Shown piece by piece: positions 1 through 5,083 of a DNA stretch of 5,332 nucleotides (position 1 is its first letter; the number at the start of each line of letters is the position of its first letter). The position numbers and the translations under genes were made by a program. This stretch comes from Candidatus Sulfotelmatobacter sp. (GTDB lineage: Bacteria > Acidobacteriota > Terriglobia > Terriglobales > SbA1): assembly GCA_030151135.1 (NCBI GenBank), contig JASLEQ010000733.1:1-5332 (forward strand), written 5' to 3'. Under the pieces are notes generated by a model. That model saw only the letters and a program-made list of their open reading frames with translations. It made no database searches and was not told the DNA's origin.

Positions 1-501
1 GCCTTCGCCGCTGTTGCGGCGGACCTCGTCAGTGCCCTCGTGAGCACCATTGATTCGATTGATCAGCTTCATCGGATGAATCGGCTTCGCAAGAACCTCA
101 AAGCTAAAGCCTTGCCGTTCTCCTTCCAGCAACATCTCCGAGATGCCTGCTTGTCCTGAAAACAGCAGAATCTCGGTCGCAGGAAAGTTCTTTCGTACGG
201 CGATCGCGAGCTGCACACCGTTCATGCGAGGCATCAATACATCCGATATGAGCCAGTCGGGCGCAAAGTGCGAGGCAAGCTCCAGCGCGGTCCAACCATC
301 GTAAGCGGCTAAAGTTTCGAATCCTGCATTTTCCAGGATTTCGGCCAGCGAGTCCGCGATGAGCCGGTGGTCATCCACAACGAGAATCCGATGCTTTCTC
401 GTAACCGGCTCAGGATCTCCAGTTTCGCACTCCTGGTAAAGCATCCCTGGATGGCCAAACTGCTCAGCCGCCCGAACAAAAGTTGACGCAAATTGGAGCA
501 T
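1..501 (-). CDS. Response regulator receiver protein, 3' end beyond window
   Basis: This is the receiver partner of a two-component system and accepts phosphate from a histidine kinase in the cytoplasm. The frame is open from an ATG at 501 to the window edge (167 residues seen, no stop). After a 36-residue N-terminal extension, a CheY-like domain runs from about residue 37 to 152. It has the acidic pair D43-D44, the likely phospho-acceptor D87 in LISDVLM, S115 in LLFSG and K139-P140 in LAKP. No output domain is visible before the edge, and too few residues follow the receiver to exclude one beyond it. The ATG follows a GAGGA ribosome binding site, and the gene begins 19 bases after the kinase stop, so it is probably co-transcribed and coupled to it. 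It is clearly paralogous to the receiver at 2120-2497 (shared VVDD, LISDV, FEVL-x-KPIHP). An internal ATG at 444 would remove part of the extension but has a poorer site. Confidence 0.93.
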   Translation of the reverse strand, partial: MLQFASTFVRAAEQFGHPGMLYQECETGDPEPVTRKHRILVVDDHRLIADSLAEILENAGFETLAAYDGWTALELASHFAPDWLISDVLMPRMNGVQLAIAVRKNFPATEILLFSGQAGISEMLLEGERQGFSFEVLAKPIHPMKLINRINGAHEGTDEVRRNSGEG

Positions 502-507
502 GGTTCA

Positions 508-512
508 TCCTC
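508..512 (-). promoter_or_regulatory. Ribosome binding site of the downstream receiver gene
   Basis: GAGGA on the minus strand lies 6 bases before the ATG at 501 and just past the kinase stop codon at 523-521. It decides the start of the receiver gene and supports a kinase-receiver operon. Confidence 0.7.
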
Positions 513-520
513 GCGCAATC

Positions 521-2020
521 CTACGTCCGCGCCTCTTCAACGGTGTTGGGTTGCTCAAATGGAACAAAGATCGTGAGGGTGGTCCCTGGATTTTTATGAT
601 CTGTGGTGCTGGTGAGTGTGATCTGTCCGCCGCGGCGCTCAACGAGCTGCTTCGCAACCCAAAGACCGATCCCGGTTCCCAGACTGGCTTTGGTTGTAAA
701 GAATGCCTCAAACACGTGTGGCAGGTGTTGGGGATCGATTCCAGCACCATCGTCTCTGATCGTGATCTGGATTCCATCGTTGGCGGAACTCAGAACTTGC
801 CGAGTTGAAATCGCAAGTGTTCCTCCTTCTGGCATTGCGTCGATGGCATTGGCAATAACGTTCGAAAAGATCTGAAGGAATTCGCCCTTCATCACTGTTA
901 TCTGGCGAAGGTCGTTGAATTGCGTTTCCACCGAGATTCCATTGGCGATGATCTTGGAGTTGTAAACGAGCAAAACGTTCTCCAGCAGATCGTGAACATA
1001 CACCGAAGCGGGGCCACCGCTCTCCTTGTAATAACCCAACGTTTGCCGGGCGATATGCGCAACACGCTCCAGCTCACCTTCCGCCGCCAGGAGCAGATTG
1101 TGAAGTTTGCTCTCTGCAGGGCTATTCTGCCTGGCCAGAAAAACAAGATTGAGCACGCCCTCGAGGGGATTGTTTATTTCGTGCGCGACGGCGGCAGCCA
1201 TCCTACCTGTTGCCGCTAACTTTTCTGACTGGAGCAACCGGCGCTCCATCCGTTTCCGGTCGGAAATATCGCGCGCGATCTTTGAAGCTCCGATCACTGT
1301 TCCCGACTCGTCCTGAATGGGCGATATGGTGACGGAAACTTCGATGAGTTCGCCGTTCTTTTTTCGCCTGATGGTTTCGTAATGATCGATGCGCCCGCCG
1401 GCGCGAAGCCTCTTCAGGATCGATTCTTCCTCGTATTGCAAATGTTCCGGGATCAAGCGAAGGATTGATTGTCCAATCATGTCCTGGGCAGCATACTCGA
1501 ACATTCTCTCTGCCCCGTTATTCCATGTCTTCACAATCCCGTTGAGATCCTTGCTGATGATCGCGTCATCAGCGGAGTCCACGATTGCCGCCAAACGGAA
1601 TCTGCTTTCCTCCAGCTTCTTTCGTTCGGTGATGTCCCGCGCGATCTTAGAGGCGCCCACGACAGTTCCGCTCTCGTCGCGGATCGGAGAGATGGTTACT
1701 GAGATCGGGAACTGTTCTCCGTTCTTTCTGACCCGTATGGTCTCGAAGTGCTCAATTCTTTGGCCGGCCCTCAGCTTGCGAAGGATCTCCTCTTCCTCGT
1801 GATGGAGCTCTGGCGGAATCAGGGTGAGAATCGACCGCCCGATGATTTCGTCGGGTTCATACCCGAAAACGCGCGAGGCCGCCGAGTTCCAACTGGTGAT
1901 TATCCCATCCAGGGTTTTGCTAACGATGGGATCATCGGATGAGTCCACAATTGCGGCAAGATGGGCTCGAGCCTCTGCGTGATGGGATTTCGATGGTGCT
2001 TGAACATTTTCAAATGGCAT
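521..2020 (-). CDS. Soluble PAS-PAS sensor histidine kinase
   Basis: A 499-residue kinase that autophosphorylates on histidine in response to a signal sensed by PAS domains and then phosphorylates a receiver. Two PAS domains with C-terminal PAC motifs lie at about residues 20-133 and 143-256. They start LAAIVDSSDD and LAAIVDSADD, 122 residues apart, and are an internal duplication. The dimerisation/phosphotransfer region carries the H-box HEINNPL with H280. The HATPase domain has the N-box around N387-N391 (NVIANAIDAM), G1 DDGAGI at 423-428, an F-box FEAFFTTK at 437-444, and G2 GTGIGLWV at 448-455. I see no transmembrane segment or signal peptide, so it should be cytoplasmic. No cofactor-binding residues could be assigned, so the ligand is unknown. 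The ATG at 2020 is the first usual start after an in-frame TAA at 2101, but its Shine-Dalgarno site is poor. It lies between two receiver genes on the same strand; no fused receiver is present. Confidence 0.96.
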   Translation of the reverse strand: MPFENVQAPSKSHHAEARAHLAAIVDSSDDPIVSKTLDGIITSWNSAASRVFGYEPDEIIGRSILTLIPPELHHEEEEILRKLRAGQRIEHFETIRVRKNGEQFPISVTISPIRDESGTVVGASKIARDITERKKLEESRFRLAAIVDSADDAIISKDLNGIVKTWNNGAERMFEYAAQDMIGQSILRLIPEHLQYEEESILKRLRAGGRIDHYETIRRKKNGELIEVSVTISPIQDESGTVIGASKIARDISDRKRMERRLLQSEKLAATGRMAAAVAHEINNPLEGVLNLVFLARQNSPAESKLHNLLLAAEGELERVAHIARQTLGYYKESGGPASVYVHDLLENVLLVYNSKIIANGISVETQFNDLRQITVMKGEFLQIFSNVIANAIDAMPEGGTLAISTRQVLSSANDGIQITIRDDGAGIDPQHLPHVFEAFFTTKASLGTGIGLWVAKQLVERRGGQITLTSTTDHKNPGTTLTIFVPFEQPNTVEEART

Positions 2021-2041
2021 CAGGCAGGTCCATGGGAGAAG

Positions 2042-2058
2042 CGGGAGGAAAGATCCCG
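2042..2058 (-). other. Small hairpin in the leader of the kinase gene
   Basis: CGGGA and TCCCG (2042-2046 and 2054-2058) form a perfect 5-bp stem with a 7-base loop, about 21 bases before the kinase ATG. The kinase lacks a good ribosome binding site, so local structure could affect its translation. A short stem like this can arise by chance. Confidence 0.3.
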
Positions 2059-2072
2059 ATTGTTTGTCACCA

Positions 2073-2097
2073 TTGGACCCGCGAGCAAGTGGCCCAA
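2073..2097 (-). other. Hairpin in the rr2-kinase spacer
   Basis: On the minus strand TTGGGCC (2097-2091) pairs with GGTCCAA (2079-2073) over 7 bp, including one G-U pair, around an 11-base loop. The G-U pair would be an A-C mismatch on the plus strand, so the fold suits the transcript of the operon. It begins about 22 bases after the stop of the upstream receiver gene. No T-run follows, so it is more likely a processing or attenuation element than a full terminator. Confidence 0.35.
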
Positions 2098-2119
2098 GTT
2101 AAGACGGGAGAAAGGATTT

Positions 2120-2497
2120 TCAGGTGCCGGGAGAACAGAGCTGGTTCATCAGGATTTGTGGATGAATTGGTTTCGGCAGCACCTCAAACTGATGCCCCTG
2201 CTTTCCCGCGATCTCAAGAAGACCTGCGGTCGAAATATTCCCTGAAACGAGAATGATCTTGCACTGCGGAAGGAAGTTCGAGAAGTGGATAGCGACGTCA
2301 ATTCCCGTCATGCCGCCCATGACTACGTCGCTGATCAGGGCATCAGGCTTGAGCGCCACAGCCATTTCGATTGCATCTTCACCGCTGTAGGCAGTGTAAG
2401 CGCGATAACCATTTGTATTCAGGATTAGGGCGAGAGTGTCGGCAATGACCCTTTCGTCATCAACAACCAACACCCGAACATCAGCAACGATCGGCAC
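2120..2497 (-). CDS. Single-domain response regulator (CheY-like receiver)
   Basis: A 125-residue protein made of little more than one receiver domain. It has the acidic pair D13-D14 in VLVVDDE, the likely phospho-acceptor D57 in LISDVVM, S85 in LVSG, and K109-P110 followed by IHP. There is no DNA-binding or enzymatic output domain, so it must act by protein contact, as a phosphate sink, or as a relay to another protein. The start is a GTG at 2497, preceded by a G-rich stretch (GGGGG) at suitable distance; no ATG lies upstream in frame before a stop. It is first in the minus-strand cluster, 99 bases ahead of the PAS kinase, and is a diverged paralogue of the receiver on the other side of the kinase. 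Assignment to the same pathway is inferred from position. Confidence 0.93.
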   Translation of the reverse strand: MPIVADVRVLVVDDERVIADTLALILNTNGYRAYTAYSGEDAIEMAVALKPDALISDVVMGGMTGIDVAIHFSNFLPQCKIILVSGNISTAGLLEIAGKQGHQFEVLPKPIHPQILMNQLCSPGT

Positions 2498-2900
2498 TGC
2501 TACCCCCGTCTCACCCCGATGGACCGTGAGTACTTAGATGCGGAGATTGGGGATAGTGGTCAGACGTACTCGGTCATCCCTCCGGATTCAGCGATCTAGC
2601 CGGTTCCGACGTTTATACACGGCAACGGGGCGACCATTCGTTCGGCGCTGTTCGCCTCCGCCGGAACGAGCCATAAGCGCCCAGAGGCTTACCATCGCTC
2701 CCGGGGAAACCCGAGTCTCTCACGGGGGGAAATGGTGATAGGGGATGCCAAGAGCGAAGAGAGCTCGAAAATCTCATTCGTGAATGCGCAGGCGCTGCTT
2801 TGATACGCGGCGGGGAGGGGCGAGCACTTCAATTCCCATTGCGAACAATATCGGCTTTATGTGAGGCGCTAGTTTGGCTTCGCAGTTTCGCTGTCGTAAT
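2498..2900. other. Intergenic stretch with no supported gene
   Basis: About 400 bases between the zinc-ribbon gene and the signalling operon. The short frames here have no ribosome binding site or recognisable sequence. It should hold the promoter of the signalling operon. A TATAAA at 2617-2612 on the minus strand is a candidate -10 about 115 bases before the GTG, but I see no matching -35. Two small hairpins are present: CGGCG/CGCCG (2643-2647 and 2659-2663), and a 4-bp stem with a GAAA tetraloop (2702-2713). Confidence 0.5.
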
Positions 2901-3230
2901 TCATTGCGCGGCAGGCGACGGAAATTCTTCACTAAACTCGCATCCGCCCTGCGGACACTCCCAAGTCTCGATCTTTCGCGGGTGATCGACCTCGGCTAGG
3001 AAGAGAATGGCACCACACGTGGGGCATCGTCTCTCTGAGACCCTGGATTCATCGAACTTCCCTCGAATCCGGTCCGAGTAGCCAGTCGAATCGCGGAAGA
3101 CACGTGAACAACCACTCCGCTGGCAGGCATGATACGAGCGAATTTCCTCGGAATCTTCCTCCAGCATCACTCTCTGCATGGCGGTGTGGTGCAAGTCGCA
3201 GAGTGGAGAAAATTGTTTTCTGGAGGTCAT
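2901..3230 (-). CDS. Small double zinc-ribbon-like protein
   Basis: A 109-residue protein with two similar sets of likely metal ligands, suggesting two zinc-ribbon modules. The first uses C11-x2-H14 and C36-x4-C41; the second uses C69-PT-C72 and C92-x4-C97. The CPTCGAILFL stretch is a typical zinc-knuckle half. The middle (about 42-68) is polar and charged. No catalytic motif is visible, so a role in nucleic acid or protein binding is only a guess. I prefer the ATG at 3230 (starting MTSRKQF) because GGA lies 9 bases upstream. An in-frame ATG at 3251 would add 7 residues but has no ribosome binding site. It is the last of the small minus-strand genes that include cspA, and no clear terminator follows its TGA at 2903-2901. 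The family looks like an acidobacterial hypothetical protein. Confidence 0.8.
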   Translation of the reverse strand: MTSRKQFSPLCDLHHTAMQRVMLEEDSEEIRSYHACQRSGCSRVFRDSTGYSDRIRGKFDESRVSERRCPTCGAILFLAEVDHPRKIETWECPQGGCEFSEEFPSPAAQ

Positions 3231-3325
3231 GACTGATGATCCATCTCGCATCAGGCGTGAAGCGGAACGACGGAAATTGCAAAGAACCCGAAGGCGCCGA
3301 ACCCGCCTCGTTTCACTGGGATCCG

Positions 3326-3604
3326 CTAGTGACTTGCGGCCCCATATTCGCGCTCCAGATCAGGACGAAGTGATCGCGGGAGCTCATTTTCAAGAAACTC
3401 AACGCCCGAAGCCGCCAATTCACGAGCGGTCTTCTCCAGGGGAGCTCTCTTGGCCAGAAGTTTGTTTGCAGCCTCTTCCCGCTCTTCGGGAGTGGCGAAC
3501 TCCCCGTACTTGTCGAGGTAGGCAATCTTTCGATCGTACAGCGCGATCTCCTGATGAAGATCACGCAGGAAGTATTTGTTACGCGCGGAAGCAGGCTTTT
3601 TCAT
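3326..3604 (-). CDS. Conserved-looking charged helical protein, function unknown
   Basis: A 92-residue protein I cannot assign to a named family. It is rich in Lys, Arg and Glu and probably mostly alpha-helical, with a possible coiled coil from about residue 14 to 66 (repeated Leu, Ala and Glu/Arg spacing). There are no cysteines, membrane segments or signal peptide. That it is real is supported by a strong ribosome binding site, AGGAG 4 bases before the ATG, and by its position 69 bases after cspA on the same strand. A hairpin lies between the two genes, so it may be transcribed at a lower level by read-through from cspA, or from its own promoter. The stop is TAG at 3328-3326. Confidence 0.8.
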   Translation of the reverse strand: MKKPASARNKYFLRDLHQEIALYDRKIAYLDKYGEFATPEEREEAANKLLAKRAPLEKTARELAASGVEFLENELPRSLRPDLEREYGAASH

Positions 3605-3608
3605 GGTT

Positions 3609-3613
3609 CTCCT
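3609..3613 (-). promoter_or_regulatory. Ribosome binding site of the 92-residue protein gene
   Basis: AGGAG on the minus strand ends 4 bases before the ATG at 3604 and fixes the start of this small gene. Confidence 0.7.
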
Positions 3614-3631
3614 GTGGGCAGAGAGAAACGA

Positions 3632-3654
3632 AGGGCGGCACGGTTAGCCGCCCT
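3632..3654 (-). terminator. Stem-loop after cspA, probable terminator or attenuator
   Basis: An 8-bp perfect GC-rich stem (3632-3639 with 3647-3654, core GGGCGGC/GCCGCCC) closes a 7-base loop 19 bases past the cspA stop. In the minus-strand direction it is followed by a pyrimidine-rich tract (TTCGTTTCTCTCT) rather than a pure T-run, so termination may be partial. This would leave some read-through into the next small gene and would stabilise the short cspA message. Confidence 0.6.
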
Positions 3655-3673
3655 CTTCGAATACCTGTTTGGT

Positions 3674-3874
3674 TTAGGCGATCTGTACGTTTTCGGCCTG
3701 GAGGCCTTTAGGGCCTTTAACGACATTGAATGTCACGGCCTGGCCTTCTTGGAGGCTCTTGAAGCCGGCACCCTGAATTGCCGAGAAATGCACGAAGACA
3801 TCGTCGCCGTTCGGCCGGCTAAGAAAGCCGAATCCCTTGGCGTCATTAAACCACTTTACTGTTCCTTGTTCCAT
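3674..3874 (-). CDS. cspA: CspA-family cold shock protein
   Basis: A 66-residue single-stranded nucleic acid chaperone of the cold shock domain family, cytoplasmic, melting RNA secondary structure. The full five-strand OB-fold length is present. RNP1 is KGFGF at residues 13-17 and RNP2 is VFVHF at 26-30. The N-terminal GTVKWFN and the acidic NGDD before RNP2 are typical. The ATG at 3874 is preceded by AAGGA 8 bases upstream. The gene has a long leader (about 105 bases from a probable TATAAT promoter) that contains a sequence able to cover the ribosome binding site, so translational control is likely. A stem-loop follows the TAA. The symbol is used for the family; which cold shock paralogue this is cannot be told here. 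Confidence 0.97.
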   Translation of the reverse strand: MEQGTVKWFNDAKGFGFLSRPNGDDVFVHFSAIQGAGFKSLQEGQAVTFNVVKGPKGLQAENVQIA

Positions 3875-3877
3875 TGA

Positions 3878-3952
3878 CTTGTTCCTTCAAAAAATGATGT
3901 ACCGCCGAACACAATTTGGAATTGGTTGCGAGTAGCGGAATCGCGGAACAAG
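3878..3952 (-). promoter_or_regulatory. cspA leader with anti-ribosome-binding-site pairing
   Basis: On the minus strand CTTGTTCC (3952-3945) is the exact complement of GGAACAAG (3885-3878), which contains the GGA of the ribosome binding site and ends 3 bases before the ATG. The same GGAACAAG recurs at 3872-3865, starting on the G of the start codon and running through codons 2-4. Pairing with either copy would hide the start region. A 59-base loop separates the two arms. The layout suits a temperature- or protein-responsive switch, which is inference from sequence alone. Confidence 0.45.
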
Positions 3953-3987
3953 CAAAAAAGACCAGATCGGATTCTTCGACCTCTTTT

Positions 3988-3993
3988 ATTATA
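3988..3993 (-). promoter_or_regulatory. Probable -10 element of the cspA promoter
   Basis: A perfect TATAAT on the minus strand lies 15 bases past the stop of the upstream gene. Transcription would start near 3981 and give a leader of about 105 bases, in line with long leaders known for cold shock genes. No good TTGACA-like -35 is found 16-18 bases upstream; a TTGAGA lies 27 bases upstream, too far for normal spacing. Confidence 0.5.
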
Positions 3994-4008
3994 CAACCTC
4001 GGCAGTGA

Positions 4009-4215
4009 TCATGCGGCGATTCTCAACGTGCGCCGGGTAATAGAACCAACCGAAGCTGAAAGTTCCAGATCGCAGACATGGATATATTCCGCAATGTCGA
4101 GATCCTCTTCATCGTGCCCCTGATCGACGGTGATGAAGCACCTGAGGCAAACAGAATCCAGGGTGCCGTCAGCATTCCTGTGGTGCGTAAATTTCGTCGC
4201 GTCCGATAGATACAT
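4009..4215 (-). CDS. Small Cys/His protein, likely zinc-binding, function unknown
   Basis: A 68-residue protein with the signature HHRN-x-DG-x2-DS-x-CLRCF-x-T at residues 11-29 and a closing H46-V-C48. C23-x2-C26 with H46 and C48 could bind one zinc in a small treble-clef or zinc-finger fold. From memory, short proteins with this signature recur in Acidobacteriota genomes as hypotheticals; I know of no proven function. The start at the ATG 4215 is supported by AAGGA 7 bases upstream. A TTG 40 codons earlier in frame is open but has no such site, and its extra residues look non-coding. The gene sits just upstream of the cspA promoter; its TGA is 15 bases from the TATAAT. Confidence 0.75.
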   Translation of the reverse strand: MYLSDATKFTHHRNADGTLDSVCLRCFITVDQGHDEEDLDIAEYIHVCDLELSASVGSITRRTLRIAA

Positions 4216-4222
4216 AAATATG

Positions 4223-4227
4223 TCCTT
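4223..4227 (-). promoter_or_regulatory. Ribosome binding site that fixes the start at 4215
   Basis: AAGGA on the minus strand lies 7 bases before the ATG at 4215. It supports the 68-residue form over a longer form from a TTG at 4335. Confidence 0.65.
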
Positions 4228-4239
4228 CTTCTCGGACGG

Positions 4240-4245
4240 GTTATA
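4240..4245 (-). promoter_or_regulatory. Weak candidate -10 for the 68-residue protein gene
   Basis: TATAAC on the minus strand lies 24 bases before the ATG at 4215 and would give a short leader. The hexamer 17 bases upstream (ACTACA) matches the -35 consensus in only its last three bases. Confidence 0.25.
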
Positions 4246-4315
4246 GTCCCGAGTCACTAAGGTGTAGTTCCTCTTCCCTCGAGGAGCAAACGGCGTTCCC
4301 GACGGCAGAGCATGT

Positions 4316-4327
4316 TCGCCCGGGCGA
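4316..4327. repeat. 12-base perfect palindrome
   Basis: TCGCCCGGGCGA is a perfect inverted repeat, 10 bases past the stop of the omega-like gene in the minus direction. It could be a protein-binding site or the core of a weak transcription stop, but there is no loop and no T-run. It may simply be chance in GC-rich DNA. Confidence 0.35.
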
Positions 4328-4337
4328 GGTGCCAAAA

Positions 4338-4568
4338 CTAGGCGGCTGGAGCGATGACAAGAGTATCCATCGTGGGAGGTGGGTCGATTTCGGGCAGTTT
4401 ATGCACGAATGGTCGACCATTTGCCACTTCACTGAAGATGTTATTGATCGTGTCTTCAGTTCGGGTCGCAGCTACGTGCAGTTTGCGGACCGCTCGCATG
4501 GCGGTACATGCCAGGAGAAAGCGATTCTCGATTTGAAGTCCCGCAGCATAAACGAGTTCTGAACGCAT
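4338..4568 (-). CDS. Small protein resembling RNA polymerase omega, uncertain
   Basis: A 76-residue protein. Residues 15-52 (NRFLLACTAMRAVRKLH, then TINNIFSEVANGR) resemble the core of the omega subunit family: an N-[RK]-[FY]-x-L motif, a helix rich in Ala and Arg, then an A-L-x-E-I-x-x-G-like helix end. If correct it could be a spare or diverged omega-like protein that binds RNA polymerase, but the match is by eye and the family is short and weakly conserved. The C-terminus is Pro-rich (IDPPP) and ends in small hydrophobic residues. The gene is well supported by GAGG 4 bases before the ATG. It diverges from the KaiC-like gene on the plus strand and is followed 122 bases later by the 68-residue Cys/His protein. 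Otherwise it should be called a hypothetical protein. Confidence 0.7.
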   Translation of the reverse strand: MRSELVYAAGLQIENRFLLACTAMRAVRKLHVAATRTEDTINNIFSEVANGRPFVHKLPEIDPPPTMDTLVIAPAA

Positions 4569-4572
4569 GTTG

Positions 4573-4576
4573 CCTC
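4573..4576 (-). promoter_or_regulatory. Ribosome binding site of the omega-like gene
   Basis: GAGG on the minus strand lies 4 bases before the ATG at 4568 and is the main support for this start. Confidence 0.6.
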
Positions 4577-4620
4577 ACTTGCCAGTGATGGAGCGTTTGC
4601 TACCGAAGTCAGGCTCGAGG

Positions 4621-4683
4621 CTTTGCACCAGGCAACCCGTCTTACGGGATTGAAGGCCCGCAACTGCGAACCTGGGTGCAGAG
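4621..4683. ncRNA. Candidate structured RNA element 1 (multi-stem)
   Basis: An outer stem pairs 4621-4632 with 4671-4683: 9 bp, one bulged G at 4674, then 3 bp, with a single G-T pair. Inside lies a 5-bp hairpin CCCGT-CTT-ACGGG (4636-4648) and a possible 3-bp hairpin within CGCAACTGCG (4659-4668). The closed, multi-helix plan resembles a riboswitch-like or REP-like element, but I cannot match it to a known class. The transcribed strand is unknown; the plus strand would place it in the leader of the KaiC-like gene. Confidence 0.4.
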
Positions 4684-4804
4684 GTTTACGAGAATAACCA
4701 AGTCCAGTGTTCAGTCTGATTCCCTGATACGAGCATACGCCCTGATTGGTCCTTCTCCTAATCCGTTGGTCGGTGTGGGAATGGAGCAACTCAGACCGGA
4801 GAAA

Positions 4805-4840
4805 AGGGCGGCCCAAAAACCGCAACTGCCAACCCGCCCT
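4805..4840. ncRNA. Candidate structured element 2, sharing a motif with element 1
   Basis: AGGGCGG (4805-4811) pairs perfectly with CCGCCCT (4834-4840) around a 22-base loop. The loop and 3' arm contain CCGCAACTGCCAACC (4820-4834), which matches 14 of 15 bases of 4658-4672 in element 1. In both cases the motif runs into the 3' arm of the outer stem, so the two may be copies of one folded element. Confidence 0.4.
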
Positions 4841-4935
4841 CAAAGAAGGAACGGGTCCTGTTGTTGTTGGGGTTAAGGCAAGTACCGCGGTGGCAGCTTC
4901 CGGCTCGGCCCCGAAACGCTGTTCCGTGTCGAAGA

Positions 4936-4973
4936 CAGGGTGGTGATCCGAAGATTTGGCAGAAGCCGCCCTG
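4936..4973 (+). other. Stem-loop element 3
   Basis: CAGGGTGG (4936-4943) pairs with CCGCCCTG (4966-4973) over 8 bp with one G-T pair that would favour the plus-strand RNA. The loop is 22 bases, the same length as in element 2, and can form a small inner hairpin from CCGA and TTGG. It lies about 115 bases before the ATG of the KaiC-like gene. Confidence 0.4.
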
Positions 4974-5006
4974 CTGAATCAAAATCGATGTCAATCTGTT
5001 TCCGCC

Positions 5007-5030
5007 GTCCCTGCGACGTACGCAGCGGAC
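5007..5030 (+). other. Stem-loop element 4 near the KaiC-like start
   Basis: GTCCCTGCG (5007-5015) pairs with CGCAG-C-GGAC (5021-5030): 9 bp with one bulged C at 5026 and a 5-base loop ACGTA. TCCGC (5001-5005) could instead pair with GCGGA (5025-5029), giving an alternative fold. It ends 57 bases before the start codon. Confidence 0.4.
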
Positions 5031-5078
5031 CAACCGATCAGACAAACTAAGAGTTCGGTGCAAAGTGCATCGAATGCC

Positions 5079-5083
5079 AAGGA
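5079..5083 (+). promoter_or_regulatory. Ribosome binding site that sets the KaiC-like start
   Basis: AAGGA lies 4 bases before the ATG at 5088. It supports this start over an in-frame TTG at 4956, which would add a 44-residue tail with no family resemblance. Confidence 0.7.

Noticed and set aside
1389..1802. 137-residue open frame on the plus strand
   Set aside because: It is antisense to the PAS region of the kinase, and its repeats mirror the PAS duplication, so it is a shadow.
2538..2738. 66-residue Arg-rich frame on the plus strand in the 2498-2900 gap
   Set aside because: No ribosome binding site and no family resemblance; Arg-rich frames are expected by chance in GC-rich DNA.
3178..3711. 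177-residue open frame on the plus strand
   Set aside because: It lies antisense to the zinc-ribbon start, the 92-residue gene and the end of cspA, has an Arg/Pro-rich shadow composition, and shows no recognisable motif.
4216..4335. TTG start at 4335 for the Cys/His protein
   Set aside because: No ribosome binding site; AAGGA before the ATG at 4215 is a better start and the extra residues do not resemble the rest of the protein.
4472..4843. 123-residue open frame on the minus strand running into the omega-like gene
   Set aside because: It has no ribosome binding site, overlaps a better-supported gene in another frame and has low-complexity, Cys/Arg-rich shadow character.
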